A DNA stretch of 64,000 bases from JAOPZW01 sp963803375 (GCA_963803375.1 CAWDMB010000003.1:41769-105768); one strand, 5' to 3'. Shown: positions 46,964 to 55,557, counted from the stretch's first letter. Program-made: numbers and translations. The notes: generated by a model not told the origin, from the letters alone.

Positions 46964-48736
46964 ATGGACCGCGCCCTGACCGCCCTCCGCGAGCACTTCG
47001 GCTTCGAGGCCTTCCGCCCCGGGCAGGCCGAGGCGCTCGCCGCCGCGCTGGCGGATCGCGACGCGCTCGTGGTCATGCCGACCGGCGCGGGCAAGTCGCT
47101 CTGCTACCAGCTGCCAGCCCTCATGCGCGACGACCTGACGCTCGTCGTCTCGCCGCTCGTCTCGCTGATGACCGACCAGGTCCAGGGGCTCGAGCGCGTC
47201 GCGCCGGGCGCCGCCGCGCTCGTCAACGCCCAGCAGGACGCGGCCGAGAACCGCTTCGCGCTCGCGCGGGCGGCGGCGGGGTCGCTGCGGCTGCTCTACG
47301 TCGCGCCCGAGCGCTTCTCCTCGCCCGGCTTCCTCGAGGCGCTCCGCGAGATCCCGATCGGCCTCTTCGTCGTCGACGAGGCCCACTGCGTCTCGCAATG
47401 GGGCCACGACTTCCGCCCGGACTACTTCCGCCTCGCCGACGCCGCGCGCTGGCTCGGCGCGCGGGCGATCGTGGCCTCGACCGCGACGGCGACCCCGCAC
47501 GTCGCGTCGGACGTCGTCAAGCGCCTCGGCCTGCGCGACCCGGTGCGCGTGGCCACGGGCTTCGACCGCCCGAACCTCTCGTTCGCGGTCGTGCCGTGTC
47601 GCACGGCGGCCGACAAGCGGGCCCGTCTCGCCGCCGCTCTGGCCGAGCCGCAAGCGCGCCCCGCCATCGTCTACGCGGGGACCCGCGCCGACACCGAGAC
47701 GCTGGCCGAGGCGCTCGCGGGCGCGCTCGACGTCGACGTCGTCGCCTATCACGCGGGGCTGGGGCGCGAGGAGCGCGCGCAGGCCCAGCGGCGCTTCATG
47801 GCCGGCGAGGTCGAGGTCGTGGTGGCCACCAACGCCTTCGGCATGGGCGTCGACAAGGCCGACGTGCGGACCGTCGCCCACGCGACCGTGCCCGGGTCGC
47901 TCGAGGCCTTCTACCAGGAGGCGGGCCGGGCCGGGCGCGACGGGCGCCCGGCGCGCGCGCTGCTGTTCGCCGAGGGTCGCGACAAGGGCCTGCACGTCTT
48001 CTTCATCCAGCGCGCCGAGGTCGACGACGCGGCGCTCGAGGCCGTCGCCCGGGCGATCGGGCGCACGGTCGTCGACGGGCGCTACGACCTCGCCGTCGAG
48101 GCCGCGGGCGACGACGCCGACCGGGTGCGGGCGGTCGTCGGGCACCTCGCACGCGCCGGCGTCCTCCAGCCCGCGCCCGCGCCCGTGGACCGTCTGCGCG
48201 GGCGGATCCTCGCGTCGTTCGACGCCCGCGCGCGTGTCGCCTGCCGCGCGGCCGCGCAGGACGCCCAGCGCGCGCGCTGGCGCCAGTACCGGTCGGTGTG
48301 GGCCTTCGTGGAGGGCGACGGCTGCCGGCGAACCGCGATCCTGCACCACTTCGGCGACGCCTCGCCGCCGGCGCCCGCCGTGGCGTGCTGCGACGTCTGC
48401 GCGCCCGAGCTCGTCCCCGCCGCGGCCGAGCGGGCCGTGGGCCGGCGCGGCGCGCAGGCGCCCGCGCCCGGCGACCTCGACGCGGCGATCGTCGAGCTCG
48501 TCTCGAGCGCGGACCCGTCCGTCGGGCGCACGCGCACGGTGGAGATCCTGCGTGGCGGGCGCTCGAAGGTCGTGGTCAAGCACGCCTACGACGGCCTGCC
48601 GGCCTACGGGACGTTCGCCCACCTGCGGGCCGACGACGTGCTCGCGCGCGTGGACGCGCTGCTCGACGGCGGCCGCCTCGAGTCGACCGGAGGCGCCTAC
48701 CCGAAGCTCCGCGTCGCCCGGGCGCGGGCGGCATGA
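46964..48736 (+). CDS. recQ: ATP-dependent DNA helicase RecQ
   Basis: A 590-residue superfamily 2 helicase. Motif 0/I: FRPGQAEALAAALADRDALV and MPTGAGKSLCYQLPAL; motif II DEAHCVSQWGHDFRPDYFRL; motif III ATATATPHVASDVV; motifs V-VI NAFGMGVDKADVRTVAHATV and YQEAGRAGRDGRPARALLFA. A zinc-binding region follows with ACCDVCAPEL (about 480) and an earlier Cys in the helical hairpin, and a short C-terminal RQC/HRDC-like tail. It unwinds DNA 3' to 5' in recombination repair. Its stop overlaps the purN start (ATGA). Confidence 0.94.
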   Translation: MDRALTALREHFGFEAFRPGQAEALAAALADRDALVVMPTGAGKSLCYQLPALMRDDLTLVVSPLVSLMTDQVQGLERVAPGAAALVNAQQDAAENRFALARAAAGSLRLLYVAPERFSSPGFLEALREIPIGLFVVDEAHCVSQWGHDFRPDYFRLADAARWLGARAIVASTATATPHVASDVVKRLGLRDPVRVATGFDRPNLSFAVVPCRTAADKRARLAAALAEPQARPAIVYAGTRADTETLAEALAGALDVDVVAYHAGLGREERAQAQRRFMAGEVEVVVATNAFGMGVDKADVRTVAHATVPGSLEAFYQEAGRAGRDGRPARALLFAEGRDKGLHVFFIQRAEVDDAALEAVARAIGRTVVDGRYDLAVEAAGDDADRVRAVVGHLARAGVLQPAPAPVDRLRGRILASFDARARVACRAAAQDAQRARWRQYRSVWAFVEGDGCRRTAILHHFGDASPPAPAVACCDVCAPELVPAAAERAVGRRGAQAPAPGDLDAAIVELVSSADPSVGRTRTVEILRGGRSKVVVKHAYDGLPAYGTFAHLRADDVLARVDALLDGGRLESTGGAYPKLRVARARAA

Positions 48737-49365
48737 GGGTCGCGGTCCTGGCCTCGGGGGAGGGCACGAACCTGCAGGCCCTGCTCGACACCGTCCACGG
48801 CCGCGAGGTCGAGATCGTCGCGATGGCCTCCGACCAGCCGCGGGCGCGCGCGCTGAAGCGCGCCCGGGCGGCGGGCGTGCCGACGGCCGTCTTCGAGCGC
48901 GGGCGCTTCGCCGACCGCCGCGCCCGCGATGCCGCGATCGCCGAGTGGCTCGACGCGCACGAGGTCGAGCTCGTCGTCCTCGCGGGCTACATGGCGCTGC
49001 TCGACGACGGCTTCGTGGCGCGCTTCCGCGACCGGATCGTCAACGTCCACCCGTCGCTGCTGCCCGCGTTCCCGGGAGTGCGGGCGATCGAGCGGGCGCT
49101 CGAGCACGGGGTCAAGGTCTTCGGCGTGACGATCCACCTCGTCGACGAGGGCGTCGACACCGGCGCGATCATCCTCCAGGGCGCCGTCGAGCTCCCGGAC
49201 GCGACCCGCGCGGAGGAGGTCCTCGCCGCGCTGCGCCCGCTCGAGCACACGCTGCTCCCGCGCGCCGTCGCTCTGATGGCGGCGGGCGCCGTGCGGCGCG
49301 ACCCCGCGCGTCCGCGGCGGATCATCGTGGACGCGGTCGCGGAGCGCGCGCCGAGCCGGCGCTAG
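48733..49365 (+). CDS. purN: Phosphoribosylglycinamide formyltransferase
   Basis: A 210-residue GAR transformylase using 10-formyl-THF. Motifs: VAVLASGEGTNLQALLDTVH, the catalytic block NVHPSLLPAFPGVRAIERAL (Asn-x-His; about residue 105) and VTIHLVDEGVDTGAIILQGA with the catalytic Asp. ATG overlaps the recQ stop. Its own stop overlaps, in CTAG, the stop of the acidic-protein gene on the other strand. Confidence 0.96.
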   Translation: MRVAVLASGEGTNLQALLDTVHGREVEIVAMASDQPRARALKRARAAGVPTAVFERGRFADRRARDAAIAEWLDAHEVELVVLAGYMALLDDGFVARFRDRIVNVHPSLLPAFPGVRAIERALEHGVKVFGVTIHLVDEGVDTGAIILQGAVELPDATRAEEVLAALRPLEHTLLPRAVALMAAGAVRRDPARPRRIIVDAVAERAPSRR

Positions 49366-49610
49366 CTCTCCTCGTCGTCGTCGAGCTCCTCGGGGTCGTC
49401 GAGCGCGGCGGGGTCATCGCCGCCGGAGGCGTCGTCGGAGTCCTCCCAGTCGCCCGCGACGTTCTCGGACTCATCGGCGTCCTCACGGTGGGCCGTCGGC
49501 TCGTGGCGGGCGTCGTCGATGTGCTCGTCGAGGCGGTCGAGGCGCTCCTGCGGCTCGTCGCCGCTGCGCTCCAGGTCCAGCTCGACGTCGTCGCTCGTGC
49601 TGCGCTGCAT
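49362..49610 (-). CDS. Small, very acidic protein of unknown function
   Basis: An 82-residue protein with about 30 Asp/Glu, no cysteine and no hydrophobic segment; it ends DDPEELDDDEES and is probably disordered. ATG at 49610 has GAGGAG a few bases upstream, which supports translation. It is convergent with purN, the two TAG stops overlapping in CTAG at 49362-49365. No family recognised; such proteins can be DNA mimics or ion buffers, but nothing here shows that. Confidence 0.65.
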   Translation of the reverse strand: MQRSTSDDVELDLERSGDEPQERLDRLDEHIDDARHEPTAHREDADESENVAGDWEDSDDASGGDDPAALDDPEELDDDEES

Positions 49611-49685
49611 GTCGTGCTCCTCGGGTCCGCTCGGGTGCGCCCGGTGTTCCCCTCGGCCGGGGTCCCGACACGCGGGCGGTGGCCT

Positions 49686-51293
49686 ATGCTCAGGACCATC
49701 GCCGAGCCAGCCTCCACCGGCGCCTGCGAGCCGCCCACCGCGCCCGGTGATGTCCGGGTCCGGCGGGCGCTGCTCTCGGTCTCGGACAAGCGCGGCATCG
49801 CCGCCTTCGCACGGGGCCTGGCCGGGCTCGGGGTCGAGATCGTGTCGACCGGCGGCACGGCACGGGAGCTCGAGGCGGCGGGCGTCGACGTGCGCTCGAT
49901 CGAGAGCTTCACGGGCTTTCCCGAGATCATGGACGGGCGCGTCAAGACGCTGCACCCGCGGCTGTACGCGGGACTGCTCGCCGTCCGCGACGACCCCGAG
50001 CACGTCCGCCAGGCCGCCGAGCAGGAGATCGAGCCCGTAGACCTCGTCTGCGTGAACCTCTACCCGTTCGAGCGCACCGTCGCCCGGCCCGGAGCCGACG
50101 TCGCCGAGGTCATCGAGAACATCGACATCGGCGGTCCGACGATGCTCCGCGCGGCCGCCAAGAACCACGCGTTCGCCGCCGTCGTCTGCCGGCCGGACGA
50201 CTACGAGCCGCTGCTCGCCGAGCTGCGCGCGTCCGGCGGGACGCTCTCGACCGCCACCCGCCGCCGGCTCGCGGCGCAGGCCTTCGCGGCCACCGCGCGC
50301 TACGACGTCGCCGTCGCGCGCTGGTTCGCGGCGGGCGAGGACCGCCTCGCGCCGCTCGAGCTGCGCGCGTACGAGAAGGTGATCGACCTCTCCTACGGCG
50401 AGAACCCGCACCAGCGCGCGGCCTACTACACGCAGGCCGGGACGCGCTCGCACCTGCTCAGCCGCGTGCGCCGGCTCCACGGCAAGGCGATCTCCTTCAA
50501 CAACCTCCTCGACCTCGACGCCGCGCGCGCGCTCGTGCGCGAGCTGCCGAGCCCGGCGTGCGCGATCGTCAAGCACAACAACCCGTGCGGCGCGGCCACC
50601 GGCGGGACCGCGCTCGACGCCTATCGCCGCGCCTTTGCCTGCGACCCGCTGAGCGCGTTCGGCGGCGTGATCGTGCTCGACGAGCGCGTCGACCGCGACA
50701 CCGCGCAGGCGCTCTCCGAGCAGTTCGTCGAGGTCCTGCTCGCCCCCGGCTTCGACGACGACGCGCTCGAGATCCTGAGGCGCAAGCCGAACGTCCGCCT
50801 CCTCGCGGACACCGAGCGCCGGCGCGCGCCCGACGACCTCGACCTGCGCCAGGTCAGCGGCGGCCTGCTCGTCCAGGACCGCGACGCCGTCGTCGCCGAC
50901 CCCGACACGATGGAGATCGCCACCCGCCGCGGGCCCACCGACGCCGAGTGGGAGGACCTCCTCTTCGCCTGGCGGGTCTGCCGCTTCGTGAAGTCCAACG
51001 CGATCGTCCTCGTGCGCGGCGCGGCGACCGTCGGCATCGGCGCGGGCCAGATGAGCCGCGTCGACGCCGTGCGCCTCGCGGTCGAGAAGTGCCGCCTCGA
51101 CGACCCGACGGGCACGGTCCTGGCCTCCGACGCGTTCTTCCCGTTCGCCGACGGCCCGCAGCTCGCGATCGAAGCCGGCGTGCGGGCGATCATCCAGCCG
51201 GGCGGCTCGGTCCGAGACGAGGAGGTCGTGGCCGCCGCCGACGCGGCGGGGATCGCGATGGTGCTCACCCGCCGCCGGCACTTCCGGCATTAG
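49686..51293 (+). CDS. purH: Bifunctional AICAR transformylase/IMP cyclohydrolase
   Basis: A 535-residue PurH, last two steps to IMP. The IMP cyclohydrolase domain (1-200) has RRALLSVSDKRGIAAFARGL, IVSTGGTARELEAAGVDVRS, VKTLHPRLYAGLLA and ENIDIGGPTMLRAAAKN. The AICAR transformylase domain has YGENPHQRAAYYTQAG, AIVKHNNPCGAATGGTALDA (catalytic Lys-His), RFVKSNAIVLV and SDAFFPFADGPQLAIEAGV. ATG at 49686 gives a 28-residue leader before the domain. The stop directly abuts the ridA ATG. Confidence 0.97.
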   Translation: MLRTIAEPASTGACEPPTAPGDVRVRRALLSVSDKRGIAAFARGLAGLGVEIVSTGGTARELEAAGVDVRSIESFTGFPEIMDGRVKTLHPRLYAGLLAVRDDPEHVRQAAEQEIEPVDLVCVNLYPFERTVARPGADVAEVIENIDIGGPTMLRAAAKNHAFAAVVCRPDDYEPLLAELRASGGTLSTATRRRLAAQAFAATARYDVAVARWFAAGEDRLAPLELRAYEKVIDLSYGENPHQRAAYYTQAGTRSHLLSRVRRLHGKAISFNNLLDLDAARALVRELPSPACAIVKHNNPCGAATGGTALDAYRRAFACDPLSAFGGVIVLDERVDRDTAQALSEQFVEVLLAPGFDDDALEILRRKPNVRLLADTERRRAPDDLDLRQVSGGLLVQDRDAVVADPDTMEIATRRGPTDAEWEDLLFAWRVCRFVKSNAIVLVRGAATVGIGAGQMSRVDAVRLAVEKCRLDDPTGTVLASDAFFPFADGPQLAIEAGVRAIIQPGGSVRDEEVVAAADAAGIAMVLTRRRHFRH

Positions 51294-51683
51294 ATGAGCG
51301 TCGAGCGCCACGGCTCGGGGGTCGAGTGGGAGCCGATCGTCGGCTACAGCCGCGTCGTTCGCGCCGGCCCGCACGTCTGGGTCGCCGGCTGCACCGCGAC
51401 GACCGCGGACGGCGCGATCGCGGGTCTCGGCGATGCGGGCGCCCAGGCGGCCCGGGCGCTGGGCAACCTCGAGGCGGCGCTGACCCAGGTGGGCGCGCGG
51501 GTGCGTGACGTCGTGCGCACGCGCCTGTACGTGACCGACATCTCGCAGTGGGAGGCCGTCGGCCGCGCCCACGGCGCGGTCTTCGGCGCGGTCCGGCCCG
51601 TCACGGCGATGCTCGAGGTCAGCGCCCTGCTCGACCCGCGGATGCTCGTCGAGATCGAGGCCGACGCTTACGTCGCCGGCTGA
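51294..51683 (+). CDS. ridA: RidA-family enamine/imine deaminase
   Basis: A 129-residue YjgF/YER057c/UK114 protein: SRVVRAGPHVWVAGCTAT at the start, AQAARALGNLEAALTQVGAR, DVVRTRLYVTDISQWEAVGR and VEIEADAYVAG at the end. The Arg of the active site is in DVVRTRLYV, and the C-terminal IEADAYV supplies the usual acidic residue. It clears reactive imines. It starts on the base after the purH stop, so it belongs to the same message. Confidence 0.92.
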   Translation: MSVERHGSGVEWEPIVGYSRVVRAGPHVWVAGCTATTADGAIAGLGDAGAQAARALGNLEAALTQVGARVRDVVRTRLYVTDISQWEAVGRAHGAVFGAVRPVTAMLEVSALLDPRMLVEIEADAYVAG

Positions 51684-51731
51684 CGCGGCGGCGGCCGGTC
51701 CGGCGGCGCGGCGCCCGGTTGAACGCCTCGT

Positions 51732-52193
51732 CTAGGCCGCCGCGCGGGCGCCCGGCCCGGGCTCGGCGGTGACGTCACGCGGCCCCAGCTCGGCGCCGCA
51801 GCGATCGCACGTGAGCCCGCGCGTGACTTCGCCGCCGCAGTCGCGGTGGCGGACGACCCGCGGCCGCCCGCCCGCGCCGAGGTAATGCTCGTCGCCCCAG
51901 CGCAGCAGCGCCATCGTCACCGGCCAGAGATCGAGCCCCTTGGCCGTGAGGCGGTACTCGAAGCGCTCGGGGCGCTCCTGGTAGCGGACGCGCTTGAGGA
52001 CGCCCTCCTCGACGAGCCGCCCGAGCCGGTCGGTGAGCACGTTGCGGGCGACCTCGAGGTCGCGCTGGAAGTCCTCGAAACGCCGCACCCCGAGGAACGC
52101 GTCGCGGATCACGAGGAGCGTCCAGCGATCGCCCAGGACCTCGAGCGCCCGCGCGATCGAGCAGTTCTGGGTTTCGTAGGCGCGGGGGAGCAT
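51732..52193 (-). CDS. HxlR-family transcriptional regulator
   Basis: A 153-residue winged-helix regulator. NCSIARALEVLGDRWTLLVI with RDAFLGVRRFEDFQRDLEVA, RNVLTDRLGRLVEEGVLKRV and YRLTAKGLDLWPVTMALLRW are HxlR-typical, including the N-terminal Cys (C11) that senses redox or electrophiles in relatives. A C-terminal zinc-ribbon-like tail has a Cys in HRDCGGE and CDRC (about residues 120-140). It diverges from an MFS exporter; promoters and operator lie between (52207-52267). Most likely it represses the exporter and itself. Confidence 0.92.
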   Translation of the reverse strand: MLPRAYETQNCSIARALEVLGDRWTLLVIRDAFLGVRRFEDFQRDLEVARNVLTDRLGRLVEEGVLKRVRYQERPERFEYRLTAKGLDLWPVTMALLRWGDEHYLGAGGRPRVVRHRDCGGEVTRGLTCDRCGAELGPRDVTAEPGPGARAAA

Positions 52194-52206
52194 GCCGGTG
52201 CGACCG

Positions 52207-52267
52207 AGTGTAGCCGCAGGGGTTGCATGACGCAACCGACACAGGTACGTTGGTTGCGTCATGCAAC
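52207..52267. promoter_or_regulatory. Divergent hxlR/MFS promoters with 16-bp inverted-repeat operator
   Basis: GTTGCATGACGCAACC (52222-52237) and GGTTGCGTCATGCAAC (52252-52267) are perfect inverted repeats 14 bases apart, and each arm is itself GTTGC-N5-GCAAC. MFS promoter: TTGCAT (52223-52228), 17 bases, TACGTT (52246-52251), ATG 52261. hxlR promoter on the other strand: TTGCGT (complement of 52230-52235), 17 bases, TACACT (complement of 52207-52212), ATG 52193. Both -35 boxes lie in the left arm and the right arm covers the MFS start, so bound repressor would block both genes. Confidence 0.85.
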
Positions 52268-53670
52268 TTGCTCGTCGCTGGCAGATCCTGCTCGTCACCG
52301 CGGTCGCGGTCTTCATGAGCTTCCTCGACGTCACGATCGTCAACATCGCCTTTCCCGACATCGAGCGCTCGTTCCCGGACGCCTCGCTCGGCGGGCTGAG
52401 CTGGATCCTCAACGCGTACAACGTGGTCTTCGCGGCGCTGCTCGTGCCGGCGGGGCGGATCGCCGACCGCGTCGGGCGCCGCCGGATGTTTCTCGGCGGC
52501 GTGCTCGTGTTCCTGGCCGCGTCGCTGGTCTGCGCCGCGGCGCCGTCGGTCGAGGTCCTCGTCGCCGCGCGGGTGGTGCAGGCCGCCGGGGGCGCCGCGC
52601 TCGTGCCCGCCTCGCTCGCGCTGCTGCTGCCCGAGTTCCCGCTCGAGCAGCGCGCGACCGCCACCGCGCTGTGGGGGGCGACCGGCGCCGTCGCCGCCGC
52701 CACGGGGCCGTCGCTCGGCGGTGTGCTGGTCGACGCGACGAGCTGGCGCTGGGTCTTCCTCGTGAACCTCGCCATCGGTCTCCCCGCGCTCGTCCCGGCG
52801 CGCCGCCTGCTGCGCGAGACGCGCGAGGCCGACCCCGGTCCGCTGCCCGACGTCGTGGGCTCGGGACTGCTCATCGCCGGGGTCGGCCTGCTCTCGCTCG
52901 CGATCGTCGAGGGCGAGAGCTGGGGCTGGGGCGGGGGCCGCGTGGTCGGCGCGCTCGCGGGCGGCGTGATCCTGCTCGCGGCCTTCGTGGCGCGATCGGC
53001 GCGGCATCCCGCGCCGGTCGTCGAGCTCGGGCTCTTCCGGGTGCGCTCCTTCGCCGCGGCCAACGCCGGCGTCTTCGCCTTCGCGCTCGGCTTCTACGCG
53101 CTGCTGCTCGGCAACGTTCTCTTCCTCACGCAGGTCTGGGGCTGGTCGGTGCTCGAGGCCGGCGTGGCGCTGACCCCGGGCCCGCTCATGGCCGCCGTGA
53201 CGGCGCCGCTCGGCGGCGCCGTGGCCGACCGCTTCGGCCAGCGCGTCGTGGCGGCGCCCGGCGGCCTGCTCTTCGCCGCCGGCTGCCTGCTCTTCACGGT
53301 GACCGTCGACGCGACGCCCGACTACGTCACGGAGTTCCTGCCGTGGATGGCGCTGACCGGCAGCGGCGTCGGGCTGAGCTTCGCGGCGTGGGGCAGCGCG
53401 GCCGTGGCCGAGCTGACGCCGTCGCGCTTTGCGACCGGCAGCGCGATCTCGGCGACGTCACGCCAGATCGGCGCGTTGCTCGGGATCGCCGTGCTCGTGG
53501 CGGTCGTCGGGACGCCGGCGCCCGGCGCGGCCCTCGGCGCCTTCCACGACGCCTGGCGCCTCGAGGCGCTCGCGGGGCTCGCGGCCGGAGCGCTCGCGCT
53601 CGGCCTCGGACGGGTCCGCGCGCGCGATCCGGAGGCGCTGCGCGCGTCGCCCGTGCCGGCCGAGGCCTGA
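52261..53670 (+). CDS. MFS exporter, DHA2/EmrB-QacA type (14 helices)
   Basis: A 469-residue drug:H+ antiporter. Motif D1/A: FLDVTIVNIAFPDIERSFPD near the start and VPAGRIADRVGRRRMFLGGV in loop 2-3; motif C lies around LWGATGAVAAATGPSLGGVL. About fourteen hydrophobic segments. ATG 52261 lies inside the right operator arm, nine bases after the -10 box, so the message is nearly leaderless. Expected to export a hydrophobic compound or disinfectant sensed by the HxlR protein. Confidence 0.93.
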   Translation: MQLARRWQILLVTAVAVFMSFLDVTIVNIAFPDIERSFPDASLGGLSWILNAYNVVFAALLVPAGRIADRVGRRRMFLGGVLVFLAASLVCAAAPSVEVLVAARVVQAAGGAALVPASLALLLPEFPLEQRATATALWGATGAVAAATGPSLGGVLVDATSWRWVFLVNLAIGLPALVPARRLLRETREADPGPLPDVVGSGLLIAGVGLLSLAIVEGESWGWGGGRVVGALAGGVILLAAFVARSARHPAPVVELGLFRVRSFAAANAGVFAFALGFYALLLGNVLFLTQVWGWSVLEAGVALTPGPLMAAVTAPLGGAVADRFGQRVVAAPGGLLFAAGCLLFTVTVDATPDYVTEFLPWMALTGSGVGLSFAAWGSAAVAELTPSRFATGSAISATSRQIGALLGIAVLVAVVGTPAPGAALGAFHDAWRLEALAGLAAGALALGLGRVRARDPEALRASPVPAEA

Positions 53671-53691
53671 GGCCTACACTTCGCGAGGCCG

Positions 53692-53767
53692 GCCCCCATG
53701 GTGTAACGGCTAGTCACGCGAGCCTTTCGAGCTCGAGGTGGGGGTTCGATTCCCCCTGGGGGTACCA
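53692..53767 (+). tRNA. tRNA-Glu (anticodon TTC), CCA encoded
   Basis: Acceptor GCCCCCA pairs with TGGGGGT (one G-U pair); D stem GTG/CAC; anticodon stem CGAGC/GCTCG with loop CTTTCGA, anticodon TTC; T arm GGGGG-TTCGATT-CCCCC; discriminator A followed by an encoded CCA. A TACACT box at 53675-53680 is 12 bases upstream. Confidence 0.93.
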
Positions 53768-53925
53768 ATCACGACGCGCGCCGGTGGCTCGTGTCCGACG
53801 CCCGGCGCCGGCCGAGCGCCTCCACGTGCTGCTCGACGCGGCGGCGGCCCTGGATGATTGATGCCACGACCTCGCGGCGCCGACGCGGCAGCAAGCGTCC
53901 GGCGCTGCGGTGCGACACTTCCGCC

Positions 53926-53997
53926 GCGCCTCTAACTCAACGGGTAGAGTTCCGGCCTTTTAAGCCGGCGGTCTGGGTTCGAGTCCCAGGGGGCGCA
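53926..53997 (+). tRNA. tRNA-Lys (anticodon TTT)
   Basis: Acceptor GCGCCTC pairs with GGGGCGC (one wobble pair); D stem ACTC/GAGT; anticodon stem CCGGC/GCCGG with loop CTTTTAA, anticodon TTT; T arm CTGGG-TTCGAGT-CCCAG; discriminator A. CCA is not encoded, unlike in the neighbouring tRNA-Glu gene. Confidence 0.93.
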
Positions 53998-54026
53998 TGA
54001 CCCTCATCCGCCACGACGAGCGCCGC

Positions 54027-54546
54027 TCAGAACACCGAGCGCGTCAGCCCGCCGTCGACGGTGAGGATCTCGCCGGTGATGTAGCTCGCGCGCGCCGAGC
54101 AGAGGAAGGCGACGGCGGCCGCGAGCTCCTCGACCGTGCCCGGGCGCCCCGCGGGGACCGCGTCGGCCGCAGCGCGCTCGCTCGCGCATGCCCGGCAGCG
54201 TGCGCTCGACGACGGCCATCGGCGCGAGCACGAGCGTGCGGTAGGCCTCCTCCCAGGCGTTGCGGCCGAAGCTCAGCGGATCCGGGCTCGCCGGTGGCCC
54301 GCCGGTGTTCGTCACGAGCAGGTCGAGCGGGCCGACGGCGTCCAGCAGCGCGCCGACGCCGTCGAGGTCGGCGCTGTCGTGGACGAACGGCGTCGCGCCG
54401 ATCGCGGCGGCGGCGCCCTCGATGCGCTCGCGCGAGCTCACGGCCACGCGGGCGCCCTCGGCGGCGAGCTCGGCGGCGATGCCGCGGCCGATCCCCTTCG
54501 ACGCGCCCATGACGAGCGCGCGGCGACCGGCGATCCCGAGGTCCAT
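54027..54546 (-). pseudogene. Short-chain dehydrogenase/reductase with internal deletion
   Basis: ATG 54546 gives a normal SDR N-terminus: RALVMGASKGIGRGIAAELA (cofactor glycine motif) and DLLVTNTGGPPASPDPLSF, to LPGMRER at about residue 123. At about 54176-54188 the protein match jumps to another frame: PAGRPGTVEELAAAVAFLCS, YITGEILTVDGGLTRSVF, stop at 54027. About 75 residues that would hold the catalytic Ser, Tyr-x3-Lys are missing. The product cannot work as a dehydrogenase. Confidence 0.88.
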
Positions 54547-54555
54547 GGCCGGACG

Positions 54556-54903
54556 CTACACGGCGCCGGCGGTCAGCCCGCGGTCGCGCGCGAGTCGCGC
54601 GCACCACAGCGCGAAGAGGACGACCGCGCACAGCGCGCCGAGCCAGTGCAAGCCGATGATGACCGCGGCGAGGCTCGGCACGCCGGCGAGCGCCGCGCCG
54701 ACCAGCACCGGCACCGCCGGCAGATCGAGCACGCCTGCGGTGAGCAGCGCGCACAGCGCCCAGGCGAGCGGTCCGGCCACCCAGCCCCACGACTCGAAGA
54801 AGCTGTGCGGCAACGCGAGGCCGAGGGCGATCGAGAGCACGGCCACCGAGGTCAGCTGGACGAGCGCCGCGCGCCACAGGATCGAGCGGTCCATCGCCCC
54901 CAT
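54556..54903 (-). CDS. Small integral membrane protein
   Basis: A 115-residue protein (ATG 54903, or ATG 54894 three codons on) with four hydrophobic segments (LVQLTSVAVLSIALGLALPH; WVAGPLAWALCALLTAGVLD; LVGAALAGVPSLAAVIIGLH; GALCAVVLFALWCARLARDR). No motif recognised. It precedes the SDR pseudogene by nine bases on the same strand. The bases around its start resemble a stretch at about 56000-56025. Confidence 0.65.
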   Translation of the reverse strand: MGAMDRSILWRAALVQLTSVAVLSIALGLALPHSFFESWGWVAGPLAWALCALLTAGVLDLPAVPVLVGAALAGVPSLAAVIIGLHWLGALCAVVLFALWCARLARDRGLTAGAV

Positions 54904-55131
54904 TGTGCCGTAGCGACGCTTCAGAGCACGTCGGCGACCGCTGCGCGTCATCGTGGGTGGGCAGCCGTCCACTTGCCCGCGTCCCACACCGCGGTGCCCG
55001 GGGGCCACGCCGAGGCCCTACGATCGGCCCCGCTGTCGAGCGGGCGCGGCGGATCTACGCCTCAAGGTCCGGCAGTCGCTTGCCGCAGGGGCCGTGTACG
55101 ATGTCGATATGGACGCGACATCCACCAGCGG

Positions 55132-55557
55132 ATGATCGAGTTCCTCGAGATCGACCGGGACGGGTGCATGGCGATGCTCGCCGGGGCCAGCGGTGGCGTC
55201 GGGCGCATCGCCCTCACCGCGTCGCCGGCGGTGATCCGTCCGGTCAACTTCGCGTTCGATGGTCAAACGCAGTCCGTCGTGTTCCGCTCGGCGCTGGGCT
55301 CCAAGCTCCGCGAGGGCCTGACCTCGGGGACCGCGGCGTTTGAGATCGACGGCAGCGATCCCGTTGATCGGGCCGGGTGGAGCGTGATCATCGTTGGCGA
55401 GGCCGAGGAAGTAACCGACCCGGCCGAGATCGACCAGCTCGAGGATTTCGAGCTCGAGCCCTGGGCGCCCGGCGTGAAGACGCATTGGGTGAGGATCCGC
55501 GCGACTTCGGCTTCCGGACGGCGGATCGTCGACCGCGAGAAATGGGGCTTGCGCTAG
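55132..55557 (+). CDS. Pyridoxamine 5'-phosphate oxidase-like flavin-binding protein
   Basis: A 141-residue split-barrel protein: FLEIDRDGCMAMLAGASGGV, GRIALTASPAVIRPVNFAFD, VFRSALGSKLREGLTSGTAA, and WSVIIVGEAEEV, ending in WVRIRATSASGRRI. This is the layout of the small PNPOx/nitroreductase-like group that binds FMN or F420, common in actinobacteria. Catalysis is unknown. ATG at 55132; no Shine-Dalgarno sequence. Its 3' end overlaps the convergent membrane-protein gene by four bases. Confidence 0.85.
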   Translation: MIEFLEIDRDGCMAMLAGASGGVGRIALTASPAVIRPVNFAFDGQTQSVVFRSALGSKLREGLTSGTAAFEIDGSDPVDRAGWSVIIVGEAEEVTDPAEIDQLEDFELEPWAPGVKTHWVRIRATSASGRRIVDREKWGLR

